From NCBI GenBank assembly GCA_048465415.1, contig DBFWLO010000022.1:62001-126000 (forward strand): a stretch of 64,000 bases of DNA, given 5' to 3'. A program made the translations under genes and the position numbers. Source of the stretch: Scatosoma sp048465415 (lineage in GTDB: Bacteria > Bacillota > Clostridia > Christensenellales > Borkfalkiaceae). The notes beneath the pieces are model-generated. The model was not told the origin of the DNA. It saw only the letters and a list, made by a program, of their open reading frames with translations, and did not search any database. Of this stretch, positions 8,897-16,897 are shown piece by piece (positions within the stretch are counted from its first letter, which is position 1; every line of letters starts with the position of its first letter).

Positions 8897-10013
8897 TTAA
8901 TCTTCTTTTTTCGATCTTGTTGCGGCCGCCAACATAAGCGGCGTCGCAATCGCCGAGCATCCCGCCGTCGAGGAACCGCAATCGTTTGCGTCGCTCCTGT
9001 CGTCCAAACGTCTTACCGTATTACGACACGGTGGCGGGAAAAATCCGCATGTTCCCGATGCACAGACAAAGACCGCCCAAGGCGAACGTCTCGCGTTTTA
9101 TATTTTGAAAAAGTTCATATTCCGACTCTCTCCGCCCGATCTTTCTCCACAATGAAGAAACCCGTTCTATTTGCGGGAAGCATATAACAGAAAGAAACCT
9201 TGCCGTCCGCAAAGGCAGCGTCTACATTCTCTCCCTCCCGAAACTGCGTCGTAGAATTTCACCGATTTGCCCGCAGCATCCACCTGGAAGCCGTATTCTT
9301 TATCGCTCTCGTAGGCGTCGACGAGGGTAAACACGCTGTAATTGCGGTTTTCCCGTTTTGTCACGAATACGTTATACGCGGAATCGTCATCAAGCAGCGC
9401 GTGCGTATGCCCGTTTTTCCTTAAATAATTCGTGACGCCGTTAGAAGCGCCGTTAGGGGTTGTTACCAGCCCGCCGTCCTCCACCTTACAGGCGGCGAGA
9501 GTGAGATAGTTCACGAGATCGTAGTCCACTTGTTTTCCCACCACGGTCCTGCAGAGGTTTCCGAAACTGTCGCTCATTCTTTTGATGCTTTCCGTGAGCT
9601 GTCATATATTGGGGGAAGGGAGGTTTTCCGCAGAAGCGCCCTCGTACGGATAATAGCAGGCTGCTTCCGCGCTGTGCGTGAAGCCCGTCGTCATATAACG
9701 CATTCTTCCTATCGCCGTCGAGAAGATATTATCCTCTTCCGCCGTATGGTTGTTGCCCTGATAGCGGTAGGAATCAAAGGTATTCACACCCATGCATACC
9801 TGCGCACCCACGGTGTTGATCTGGCCGTCATAGTCCCCGGTTATCTCGTCGAACGCACCCGAAATTTCCGCAAACGTATCCGGTTTTCCTGTAAAATTAG
9901 CGGAGGACGCCGCTATTTTGGAAACGAGGCAGAAAGCGTTAATTGCCGCTAGCGACTCAGAATAGAGCAGGCCGGATTTGATTTTGTTGTAAAAGTGTTG
10001 ATTATCATATAGC
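8897..10013 (-). pseudogene. Decayed secreted glycosidase-like protein, C-terminal part
   Basis: The reading frame is clearly protein-like but broken. From about 10013 it reads DNQHFYNKIKSGLLY and continues through INTVGAQVCMGVNTFDSY and HSAEAACYYPYEG. It then meets an in-frame TGA at 9602-9604 and resumes in the same frame (QLTESIKRMSDSFGN, VGKQVDYDLVNYL). Near 9228 a frameshift leads to ENVDAAFADGKVSF and FFIVEKDRAERV. Further shifts lead to EYELFQNIKRETFAL and a tail NDCGSSTAGC ... RSKKED ending at 8899. That tail resembles the Cys/hydrophobic/basic tails of surface proteins at 41143-56843. The pattern 'YYP-E ... V-YD-V' recalls TIM-barrel glycosidase-like proteins, but I cannot name a family. 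The N-terminal part is gone; the break coincides with the left end of the IS110 remnant. Confidence 0.65.
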
Positions 10014-10084
10014 CGTTATGAGATAATATTCTCGCAGGCAGAGTTTTCTCTTTATTCCCTTGCGGTGTATCCGCTTTAGTTAGA

Positions 10085-10151
10085 GTGAGAACCTCTGTAC
10101 GGCAGGTTTATGCTAATGAGCTGGGTTTTCTGTTCTCTTCAAAGGTCTCAC
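10085..10151 (+). other. Possible remnant of IS110 bridge-RNA region
   Basis: Between the decayed glycosidase gene and the transposase remnant, GTGAGAACCT (10085-10094) can pair with AGGTCTCAC (10143-10151), with one bulge. The enclosed segment can form an inner AACCT/AGGTT stem. IS110-family elements encode a structured bridge RNA in the non-coding end next to the transposase gene, so a decayed copy is plausible. This is inference from position and pairing only. Confidence 0.25.
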
Positions 10152-10213
10152 AAGATTGTATGCAGCGCTCCGTCTGCAATTTTATTTCTCACGAAAGTGG
10201 GTGTTTTATATTT

Positions 10214-10805
10214 TTTGTAGGTATCGATATCGCCAAGAACTCTTTGTAAGATTTTGATAAACTTGTCTCGGCTTTGCAAACGCTCTCAACTAGATGAAAC
10301 GCTTTTGAGTTCGGCATGAAATCCACGGGACATTACTGGCTTAATCTTTAACCAAGCTAATGGATTTTGGTGTTACCGTTTATGTCATTACCCCAGTTCA
10401 ATCCCACATTCTTCTCGGACTGTATATCCCCCAAACAAAGAACGACGCAAAGAATGCTTTTGGCTCTTGTCTGTTCATAGATTCCGCTTCGCTTGTTATC
10501 CGACAGTTTATTCAAGAGATAAAACGCTTGGAAGAGCAATAGAGGAATTAGGTATTTTCATTGAAGAAACGCTTTCTTCTTTCGATAACGAACTCACTTC
10601 CATTTTGGGTGTTGGGATTACGCTTGCGGCCTCGTTCCTTGCTGAAATCGGCGATATTCGCCGTTTCAGGTATCCGTTTTAATCCTGCGCTTAAGCTCAC
10701 AAGGCTCACGCCGTTGTCATATCCGTTGTTATGCGTAAACTTTGTAATATCGTTTACGCTGTCCTAAAATCCAATCAGCCTTACAAAATTGTTTTTCCTA
10801 ATTAA
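10214..10805 (+). mobile_element. Degraded IS110-family transposase remnant
   Basis: Pieces of one IS110-type transposase appear in order but in different frames and with deletions. The N-terminal DEDD-domain start FVGIDIAKNS is at 10214, followed by DFDKLVSALQTL. Then come GMKSTGHYWLNL, VTVYVITPVQSH and TKNDAKNA (about 10380-10460), RQFIQEIKRLEEQ joined by frameshift to IEELGIFIEE, and the Transposase_20 signature TSILGVGITLAASFLAEIGD (about 10600-10660). The C-terminal VMRKLCNIVYAVLKSNQPYK ends at a stop at 10803. A full transposase needs around 400 codons and this holds under 200, so it is inactive. I cannot place the outer ends of the element. Its left side abuts the truncated glycosidase-like gene, suggesting insertion or deletion there. 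Confidence 0.85.
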
Positions 10806-10945
10806 CTTTTTCTTTAATTTCCGCTTGCCTTTTCATAGCTGGTCTTTATAAGTAGAAATTTTTTATTAAAAAGATTCAATCAATTAAACACCTTCCTTTA
10901 TTAGATTTATATAATCATTTTTTTCTGTCTTTCTTCCAATTCACT

Positions 10946-11045
10946 CTATTCTTTCAACAATTGCTTTTTCTCCGCATCCGTTTCTACCAATTCGCTTACC
11001 GCTATGTCAAACGCCTTGCATATTTTCTCTATCGTTTCTCAACTT
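10946..11045 (-). pseudogene. Remnant of an XRE/Cro-type HTH regulator
   Basis: On the minus strand a 30-codon stretch reads ETIEKICKAFDIAVSELVET and ends with DAEKKQLLKE and a stop. This is the typical final helix and linker of XRE-family repressors ('tLekIakaLdisvseLf'). Directly upstream the frame carries stops, so the DNA-binding helices are lost. It lies in AT-rich, decayed sequence next to the IS110 remnant and may be debris of an old mobile insertion. Confidence 0.45.
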
Positions 11046-11070
11046 AGCGTGTAATTTCGTTAACTTTTAT

Positions 11071-11466
11071 AGTCATAATTATGAGCTTTTCTGCGTCAAT
11101 ATCCAATTATTTTCTGTTTTTATCACACCATCTTTTTCTGCAAGGAGAATACCGTGAGAAACCTCAATTCATCTTATTGATTTTTTCGTATGCGTCACTT
11201 TTGTTTAAAATTCAAATTTTTAGGGTTGACCTTGCTTTTGTTCAAGTCCCGTTCGTTTTTGCCCTATTTCCAAATTCGTTCCCCAAAAACAAAATCCATA
11301 AAAAATCTCTCTAAATATAAATCTTAACAACAAACGCCAGAATATTTACATTATACGATATCGTTGGCGTAGCCGGGGATTCGTTGGTTCTGCCTCTTTG
11401 AGGTTTTCCTTTTTTCATTCGCTTTTAAATTTCTCACGGACATCAACGAGGAGTCGTCGACAAACT
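11071..11466. other. AT-rich intergenic debris
   Basis: No coherent protein is seen on either strand. The composition is more AT-rich than the flanking genes, as in the rest of the decayed zone from about 10800. Beside the stop of the GH78-like gene, ACAAAC-tttaac-GTTTGT (about 11460-11477) could form a weak hairpin, but there is no clear terminator. Confidence 0.4.
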
Positions 11467-13329
11467 TTAACGTTTGTTCTCCGTTTCTAAAATATGATAA
11501 TAAAACACGGCCAACGCGGACCAGCCGTGGCACAGGCTTCCGGCCCCGCCGAAATCTTCCCCGCCTTTGAGCGTTTCCCAAAACGACGTAGCCCCGCAGT
11601 CGAGCATATAGCCATATTTTTTGTCGATGTCGGACAAGATAAAAGCGCCGTACTCTTTGGAAACGAGCAGCAAAGCGTCGTATTTAAAGGCAAGCATGGA
11701 AAGCGTGCAGGGAACGAGTCCGTTGTCTTCGCGGACAAGTAGTTCCGCAATCCGTTTCCGCCTTTCGTCTTTTGCCGCGCCGGTCAAAATCGCGTACGAA
11801 TTGACGAGTTCCGAATAGGATTTCCCCTCGGCCGTCTTATATAGACCGGTTTTTTGGCAATAAAAGACTTGGTTGATCTTTTCCGATATTCCGGCGTCAA
11901 TCTTTTCATAAAATACTTTTTCCTCTATCCTGCCAAGCATGGAACATATTCTTTCCATGCTCTTTAACGCGAGCAAAAAGGTGAAATTCAACGCCGCGTC
12001 GCATTCGCTGTCGGAATTTTCCAGATCCTTGTTCCATTCGTAAAAATTCCACATATTCCCGGCCTTGAAATTCTGAATCAGCCCCCCTTTTTCGTTGTCC
12101 AAAAATACGGATATTATCCCCGTAAGTTTTGCGAAATATTCTTCGATAAGACGCCAATCGGACGTTACCGAGGCATATTCCTCCATGGCTACTATATAGA
12201 ACAACGCAAACGACGGGATTACCAATTTTGCGGAAGTGGGGACGGTAAGGGAAATCAGACCGTCCGTATTCCTGTCCTCGCTCATCAGTTTGAGCGCCGC
12301 ATACTGATATTCCTTATTTTCAAACGCTTTATAGCCGTACCGCATCTGAAAACGACCGTCCAACGCGTAAAACGCCTGTTCCCGCCAGGGACAATCGAAA
12401 TAGCGCTCCAACGCGTTTAATTTCAAGGTGCGCACCGAAACGTCGTAAATTCTTTTTCGTAATCTGTTCTCGGTCTCGAAAGGCCTTTCTTTGAAGGGAT
12501 ATTCCAGCGGAATCAATCCTATTTTCAATACTTCCGCGTCGGAAAACACTTGAAAATACCGACAGCCGAGCTTGCGGAACGGATTAAAAATCCCGCGCTC
12601 GACGCACGAACGGACCGTATAGGAAAAATCGCGGTAGTCGATAATTCGCGGCACCTGTCCGTCGATGAGACGCTCCCCGAACGCCACCGTCGCTTTTTCC
12701 GCTGTTTCGGATTTTAAAACGATAAAAGGCAGGCCTACCGTTTCTTCTCCCAGGTCGTAGACGTTGTCCGATATTTTCACCGCAAGTTTTTCTTCTCCGA
12801 CGTTGAGCCGCGGCACGGGGCGTAAAAACAGTTTTTCCGTTTGCGCCGCGACCACCCGTGAAGTTCTGAATTCCTTTTCTTCCCGGCAACAATCCACAAA
12901 GAAAGAATATCCGAGCATGGGGGTGATTTTATTCATTTCTCCGCCGACGAAAAAGGGCAGCTCCCTCGACAACGTATGTTCGTCCGATTCGGACAAAACT
13001 TCTTCCCCGCGACAGACGGTGAAACAGACGCGGGCGGGCGCGGGATAATGCCCGAAATTTTCGTCGCCGCAGTGCCATACCCGCAGCGAAACATAGTTTG
13101 CTCCCTTTTTTACGAACTCGGATAAATCGATCCGGTCGTAAATTTTATACCACGGAAAATCCGCGTATTGCCCGGAATAAACGAATTTTTCGTTGACAAA
13201 AAGAGCGTATTCCGAATCGGCGGAAATTTCTATAAATATCCGCCCTTCTTGATAATCGAATACGCTCAGAAATTCCGCATAAGCGTTCTTCTCTCCTACC
13301 CCTTCCGCCCATATCCACTTTCCTCTCAT
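11467..13329 (-). CDS. GH78-like alpha-L-rhamnosidase family protein, cytoplasmic
   Basis: A 620-aa protein without a signal peptide, so it should act on imported oligosaccharides in the cytoplasm. It opens with MRGKWIWAEG, typical of rhamnosidase-family proteins, followed by beta-sandwich modules to about residue 290. Then an (alpha/alpha)6 barrel begins, with YFDCPWREQAFYALDGRFQ at the position of the GH78 signature 'CPxREExxGWxGD' that carries the acid. The barrel ends with GATSFWET and GAGSLCHGWSA, which is also typical. It is shorter than most GH78 enzymes (usually over 850 aa), lacking extra N-terminal sandwiches. It begins 5 bp after the RpiB-like gene and is co-transcribed with it. 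Rhamnose release is likely, but related deoxy or uronic sugars cannot be excluded. Confidence 0.8.
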   Translation of the reverse strand: MRGKWIWAEGVGEKNAYAEFLSVFDYQEGRIFIEISADSEYALFVNEKFVYSGQYADFPWYKIYDRIDLSEFVKKGANYVSLRVWHCGDENFGHYPAPARVCFTVCRGEEVLSESDEHTLSRELPFFVGGEMNKITPMLGYSFFVDCCREEKEFRTSRVVAAQTEKLFLRPVPRLNVGEEKLAVKISDNVYDLGEETVGLPFIVLKSETAEKATVAFGERLIDGQVPRIIDYRDFSYTVRSCVERGIFNPFRKLGCRYFQVFSDAEVLKIGLIPLEYPFKERPFETENRLRKRIYDVSVRTLKLNALERYFDCPWREQAFYALDGRFQMRYGYKAFENKEYQYAALKLMSEDRNTDGLISLTVPTSAKLVIPSFALFYIVAMEEYASVTSDWRLIEEYFAKLTGIISVFLDNEKGGLIQNFKAGNMWNFYEWNKDLENSDSECDAALNFTFLLALKSMERICSMLGRIEEKVFYEKIDAGISEKINQVFYCQKTGLYKTAEGKSYSELVNSYAILTGAAKDERRKRIAELLVREDNGLVPCTLSMLAFKYDALLLVSKEYGAFILSDIDKKYGYMLDCGATSFWETLKGGEDFGGAGSLCHGWSALAVFYYHILETENKR

Positions 13330-13334
13330 CGCCC

Positions 13335-13907
13335 TTACTCCGGTTTTTCTTCCAGCTCTAACGGATAATCTCCTAAATGCTCCATTTTAAAGCCGTTTTT
13401 CCTGTATTCGTCGTAATCGAAACTTTCCAGTTCGTCGACGGCGAGCTTATGGAATTCGTAAAAGTTTTTCCACCACGTCTGATCGGAACCGAGCTCCGCG
13501 CTTAAATAGGCGTCGGCGATGTCGCAGCCCATGGCGGGCGCGACGTAAAAAGCGCCCATAGCCAGTACGTTAACGCCGTTCCCCGTGATCGCCCGTCTTG
13601 CCGCCGGGACGCTTTCCACCACGCCCGAGATAACGTGCGGGCACTTGCTTGCCGCAATGTGGATCCCCATACCCGTCCCGCAGAACAAAAGCGCTCTCTC
13701 AAAATTTCCTTCGGAAATCTGCGCGCCCACCCGCAGTCCGACTCTATGAAACATATTTTCCGTATCATGCGCATCGGAATCTTTCTTTACGCCCAGATCG
13801 GTAATCTTCCACCCCCTGCCGCGCAGATGTTCGCATACCGCTTCCTTTAAGGGAAATCCCGCAAAGTCCGCGCCCACTACCAGATATTTATCTTGAATCG
13901 TCTTCAT
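13335..13907 (-). CDS. RpiB/LacA/LacB-family sugar-phosphate isomerase
   Basis: A 190-aa cytoplasmic protein of the ribose-5-phosphate isomerase B fold. Visible family features are VVGADFAGFPLKEAV at the N-terminus (phosphate-binding loop), LGVKKDSDAHD, and LLFCGTGMGIHIAASKCP around residues 90-107, the 'CGTGiG' loop whose cysteine is the catalytic base in RpiB. It is longer than typical RpiB (about 150 aa), with an extra C-terminal segment (TWWKNFYEFHKLAVDEL). Beside a GH78-like enzyme and aldolase-rich operons it may isomerise an aldose phosphate from the imported glycan. Aldose/ketose isomerisation is the family activity; the actual substrate is unknown. Its start is supported by AAAAGGA before the ATG at 13907. 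Confidence 0.85.
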   Translation of the reverse strand: MKTIQDKYLVVGADFAGFPLKEAVCEHLRGRGWKITDLGVKKDSDAHDTENMFHRVGLRVGAQISEGNFERALLFCGTGMGIHIAASKCPHVISGVVESVPAARRAITGNGVNVLAMGAFYVAPAMGCDIADAYLSAELGSDQTWWKNFYEFHKLAVDELESFDYDEYRKNGFKMEHLGDYPLELEEKPE

Positions 13908-13921
13908 TATCCTTTTATCTT

Positions 13922-13958
13922 ATATACGGGTTTGCCTATTTCAGGCAAACCCGTATAT
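13922..13958. other. Perfect 16-bp inverted repeat upstream of rpiB-like gene
   Basis: ATATACGGGTTTGCCT and its exact complement are separated by ATTTC. The stem ends 14 bases before the rpiB-like start codon. A T-run follows it only on the plus strand (TCCTTTTT), where no gene would use it. In the minus direction, where the genes run, there is no T-tract. It may stabilise or process the mRNA between the 851-aa gene and the isomerase, or act as an operator. Confidence 0.6.
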
Positions 13959-14020
13959 GCTCCTTTTTAATCTGAATTTTCCCTCGCCGGCATAGGCAAA
14001 GAGAATTTATGTCGGGGAAG

Positions 14021-16576
14021 TTAAGCGGCCGTCGCAGGAATATCCGTATAATTACCGGCGATATACGCAACCGCTTCCTCGCCGTAAAGCTCGGTCTGCA
14101 CTTCAAACGTAAATTTGGTGGAACTGTTGAAAGAATTTACGCCGAACATGAGCGCGTCGCCTTTTCTGAATCCGTAAGCGTTGCCGGATATGCTGCCCCG
14201 AGCGGTCAGTCTGCTGTCGTCGATGCCGACGGAATGGCGGTAAACTCCGTCCACGTACATGTATAACGTATCGTTGTGATAGACGACGGTAAGCAGGGCG
14301 GAGCCGCCCGCGTTCAAAAGAGGACAACTCCCTCCGCCTAATACGTCGCGGCCGCCCACAGCGCTTTGCGGCAAGAGGCTTCTGCCGACCACCAGCGAAG
14401 TATAGGAAGTGGATCGGAATCCCAACATACAGGAATATAAAGTGTTGGCCTCGTTATCTCTGTAAATTTTATCTTTCGGCATAACCGTTCCCGCCGTAAA
14501 GCAGATCCCGACAATACCTTCGCTGCCGCTGATACTTGAAAAAGCGGCCTCCGAAGTGATCTTTACGCTGTAAACGGCGGAAGTGCCGTAATTAATTTTA
14601 TTGTAACTATAAGAGGAACTCGCCCACCCCTGCGCCGTCGTAGTGTAAGTATTGCCGGAGACGGTCATATTGTTTTTCAGAACAACACCGTTTATCGTAT
14701 AATTATACCATGGATTACTTTTAATTTCGGCAGCCGCGTCCGCTCCGTATTTTTCCGTAACGATTCTCATAGTCACGCCGCTTGCTTTATCTATGCCGTT
14801 CGCTAAAAGTCCGAAGCGATAATCCCCTCCCGCAGTAAAACAATTCAGGTAATTAGTATCCGTCAACGCCAAATTCTTTATCAGCTCGCCGTCTACGTAG
14901 ATATATAACGTATCGTTATATATGACGACGGACAAAGTTCTTTCAGCAACGCTTCCGTCGAGGGCGTAAGCGGCGTTGGGGGATTCCTCGAACGACCATC
15001 TCTTCGTATCTCCGAGGTCGTAGCGTCTTGCCATTCCCAAATCCTTGCCGGCGGCGGGGGAGGAAGTTGTGGTCGAAGTTTTTCCGACTACGCCATAATT
15101 ATTTAAACCGACGACCGCAAGGTTTCCGTCTTTTCTGTTTATCGCGATGCCCGCAAGGGGAGGATCGCCGGATTTCAGCAGGGCGCAAGGGTTGCCGGCG
15201 GCGTCGGAAACTTTGATTTTGACGCTGTAAACGGCGGCGTTGGAATAGGTACTGTAAGAAGAATAGGAGTACGCCACGGCCGCCGTCTTTTCCTCGGTTA
15301 TCCAGGCTGCGTTTTCGACTTTATATACTCCGTTCGTCTTGGACATATTGGCGCCGATCGCGGTCGTATTTTCAAACGCGGCGGTGTATACGGTGTTTCC
15401 CTCCACCGCCGACGCGGGGGAATCCCAACCTTTGAACGAAGTGTATGCAGTGGTAGCCGTGGAAAAATCGACGACTTCCGGTCCGCAGTATTCGGGGATC
15501 GTGCCGTATTCCACGTTTTCGGCCGTATCGAGCACCGAGCCGTCCGCGTTTTTCCATACCACCGTATACTTATTCTTTACGGAAGAGTATTGCGCCGTAT
15601 AGACCGCGCTTGCCGAGGCGACGTTGGTATAATTCTCTCCCCAGCCGTCAAATTCGTAGGTATAGGCTTTATCCGCCTCGCGCGTGGGCGTGGGCGCGGT
15701 AAACGTCTCTCCGTGTCTCACTTTTACCGTTTCCAATACCCTTCCGTCGTAATCTTTGAAAGTAATCGTATGAAGGGTTTTTACGACGTTTTCAAAGGCG
15801 GAAGGAAGAGCTACGGAAGAGGCGGAAACGTTTACGGTATCGTCCACGACGATGCTTTTTCCCGTGAATTTATCGGGCGAAGCGTTTAATTTCGCCGCGA
15901 GACTTTCATATTGCGCGAGCGTATTCGCCGCAATCGGATAGGCGTCGTTTCCGTACCAATCTCCGTAAACGGTAAATAAATTGTCCTCATAGGATTTTGT
16001 TCCGTCGAGCATGGCGGCATTGACGACTTCGTACTGCGTTCTCGTCGTATTGTCGGCGCTTCTCACGCCGTCTTTTTCCGCAAACTGAGCGTACGTGATC
16101 GTTTCCGAGGCGGTCGTCGCGTCGACAATGAAGGCGATCGACGACATATCCGCCGCGTATAAAATTTTCGCTTCGGTGCTGTTGGAGTAGAGATTTGTAA
16201 TGCAGATATTGGCATAATACTCGGAACCGTCTTTATAAATTTTCGCTTCGTCCAGCTTTCCGCCGACTTTAACGGCGAGATCTTTATAGTTCCCGTCCTG
16301 AATCTCGTTGAATTTTTCCGCGGGCGAAATGTACGCGTATAAATCCACGTTTTCCGACGTTATGTAACGATAATACCCCTCGTCCATTTTCACGCAAAAA
16401 CGCAGTCCGTCTTTGGAGAGTTTGACGCTTCCGCCGTATACCATTTCAAACGTTCCTTGGGCGGGTTTCAATTCCGCTTTGGCTGTATTCGTGTTCACGC
16501 AAGGCAAGGAAGCGAGCGCCGCAAACAAAAGCGCGCCCGACAATAATAATAAATTTTTTCTCACGTTTCTTTTCAT
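14021..16576 (-). CDS. Large secreted protein with InlB-like and lectin-like repeats
   Basis: An 851-aa exported protein with a signal peptide (MKRNVRKNLLLLSGALLF ... AKA). Residues about 35-255 are a domain I do not recognise (GLRFCVKMDEGYYRYI, TEAKILYAADMSSIAF). At about 270-395 there are two InlB/Listeria-Bacteroides-type repeats (TITFKDYDGRVLETVKVRHG; YTVVWKNADGSVLDTAENVE). The rest holds two copies of a roughly 200-aa module ('AVYSVKI ... TLYIYVDG ... YRFGL ... TEKYG'). The module also occurs three times in the 1315-aa lipoprotein at 19815. Its core NDTLYIYVDG resembles concanavalin-like lectin folds. No transmembrane or sorting tail is seen, so it may be released or held non-covalently. 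It follows the 48-aa gene by 18 bp, with GGAGAGGAGAG before the ATG. Confidence 0.75.
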   Translation of the reverse strand: MKRNVRKNLLLLSGALLFAALASLPCVNTNTAKAELKPAQGTFEMVYGGSVKLSKDGLRFCVKMDEGYYRYITSENVDLYAYISPAEKFNEIQDGNYKDLAVKVGGKLDEAKIYKDGSEYYANICITNLYSNSTEAKILYAADMSSIAFIVDATTASETITYAQFAEKDGVRSADNTTRTQYEVVNAAMLDGTKSYEDNLFTVYGDWYGNDAYPIAANTLAQYESLAAKLNASPDKFTGKSIVVDDTVNVSASSVALPSAFENVVKTLHTITFKDYDGRVLETVKVRHGETFTAPTPTREADKAYTYEFDGWGENYTNVASASAVYTAQYSSVKNKYTVVWKNADGSVLDTAENVEYGTIPEYCGPEVVDFSTATTAYTSFKGWDSPASAVEGNTVYTAAFENTTAIGANMSKTNGVYKVENAAWITEEKTAAVAYSYSSYSTYSNAAVYSVKIKVSDAAGNPCALLKSGDPPLAGIAINRKDGNLAVVGLNNYGVVGKTSTTTSSPAAGKDLGMARRYDLGDTKRWSFEESPNAAYALDGSVAERTLSVVIYNDTLYIYVDGELIKNLALTDTNYLNCFTAGGDYRFGLLANGIDKASGVTMRIVTEKYGADAAAEIKSNPWYNYTINGVVLKNNMTVSGNTYTTTAQGWASSSYSYNKINYGTSAVYSVKITSEAAFSSISGSEGIVGICFTAGTVMPKDKIYRDNEANTLYSCMLGFRSTSYTSLVVGRSLLPQSAVGGRDVLGGGSCPLLNAGGSALLTVVYHNDTLYMYVDGVYRHSVGIDDSRLTARGSISGNAYGFRKGDALMFGVNSFNSSTKFTFEVQTELYGEEAVAYIAGNYTDIPATAA

Positions 16577-16594
16577 CTTTTCTCTCCTCTCCGC

Positions 16595-16741
16595 TCAATC
16601 GAAAACGTTCAAATCGGAAGCGTCGAAATCGTTGTCGTACTTCTCTCCCGAAGTCAGAATGTCCGCCGTCTCCAATCCGATGATTTCCAGCTCGGGCGAA
16701 ACGTACTCGATTTTATCAGAGTTCACCTTTGTCTCTTTCAT
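16595..16741 (-). CDS. 48-aa small protein of unknown function
   Basis: A short gene with a strong ribosome binding site (GGAGG, 5 bases before the ATG at 16741) and its own promoter. The 48-residue product begins MKETKVNSDKIEYVSPELEI, continues IGLETADILTSG, and ends in an acidic stretch (EKYDNDFDASDLNVFD). Small proteins with the pattern 'Y.sPElEii.le..DilTSs' followed by an acidic or Gly-rich end are common near secreted-protein genes of gut bacteria. To my knowledge they have no established function. It is the first gene of the transcript that carries the 851-aa secreted protein. It could be a secreted peptide, a modified-peptide precursor or a regulator. It contains no cysteine. Confidence 0.7.
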   Translation of the reverse strand: MKETKVNSDKIEYVSPELEIIGLETADILTSGEKYDNDFDASDLNVFD

Positions 16742-16830
16742 AAAGACCTCCGTATGCTTATATTTTTTTGACAATCCTTTTTTGCTTAGAACTTTTGCGC
16801 AGAATCTGTCAAAAGGTTTTGTTTACTTAC

Positions 16831-16859
16831 AGTATAATAACCGCGAGAGATAAAGTCAA
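16831..16859 (-). promoter_or_regulatory. Promoter of the 48-aa / 851-aa genes
   Basis: On the minus strand TTGACT (16859-16854), a 17-bp spacer and TATACT (16836-16831) give a near-consensus promoter, about 90 bases upstream of the 48-aa gene. The 19-bp AraC box ends exactly 17 bp upstream of the -35. Confidence 0.8.
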
Positions 16860-16876
16860 TCACGAAACAATATCAT

Positions 16877-16895
16877 TTTATCTCATTATTTGATA
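16877..16895 (-). promoter_or_regulatory. AraC-type box, site 1
   Basis: Reads TATCAAATAATGAGATAAA on the minus strand, one mismatch from the copies at 31923 and 37005. It lies 2 bp after the stop of the oxidoreductase gene, so the promoter it serves is embedded at the end of the preceding operon. Confidence 0.75.
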
Positions 16896-16897
16896 TT

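Noticed and set aside
8631..8981. 116-codon minus-strand frame in the decayed zone
   Set aside because: It runs through the terminator hairpin and overlaps the end of the pseudogene in another frame; the composition is not protein-like.
10014..10030. ATGAGATAA near 10019-10027 as a fifth AraC box
   Set aside because: Only about 9 bases match the box and no promoter lies at the required 17-bp spacing.
11081..11314. 77-codon plus-strand frame with hydrophobic residues
   Set aside because: Phe/Leu-rich because the region is AT-rich; no ribosome site and no signal-peptide or membrane pattern that holds up.
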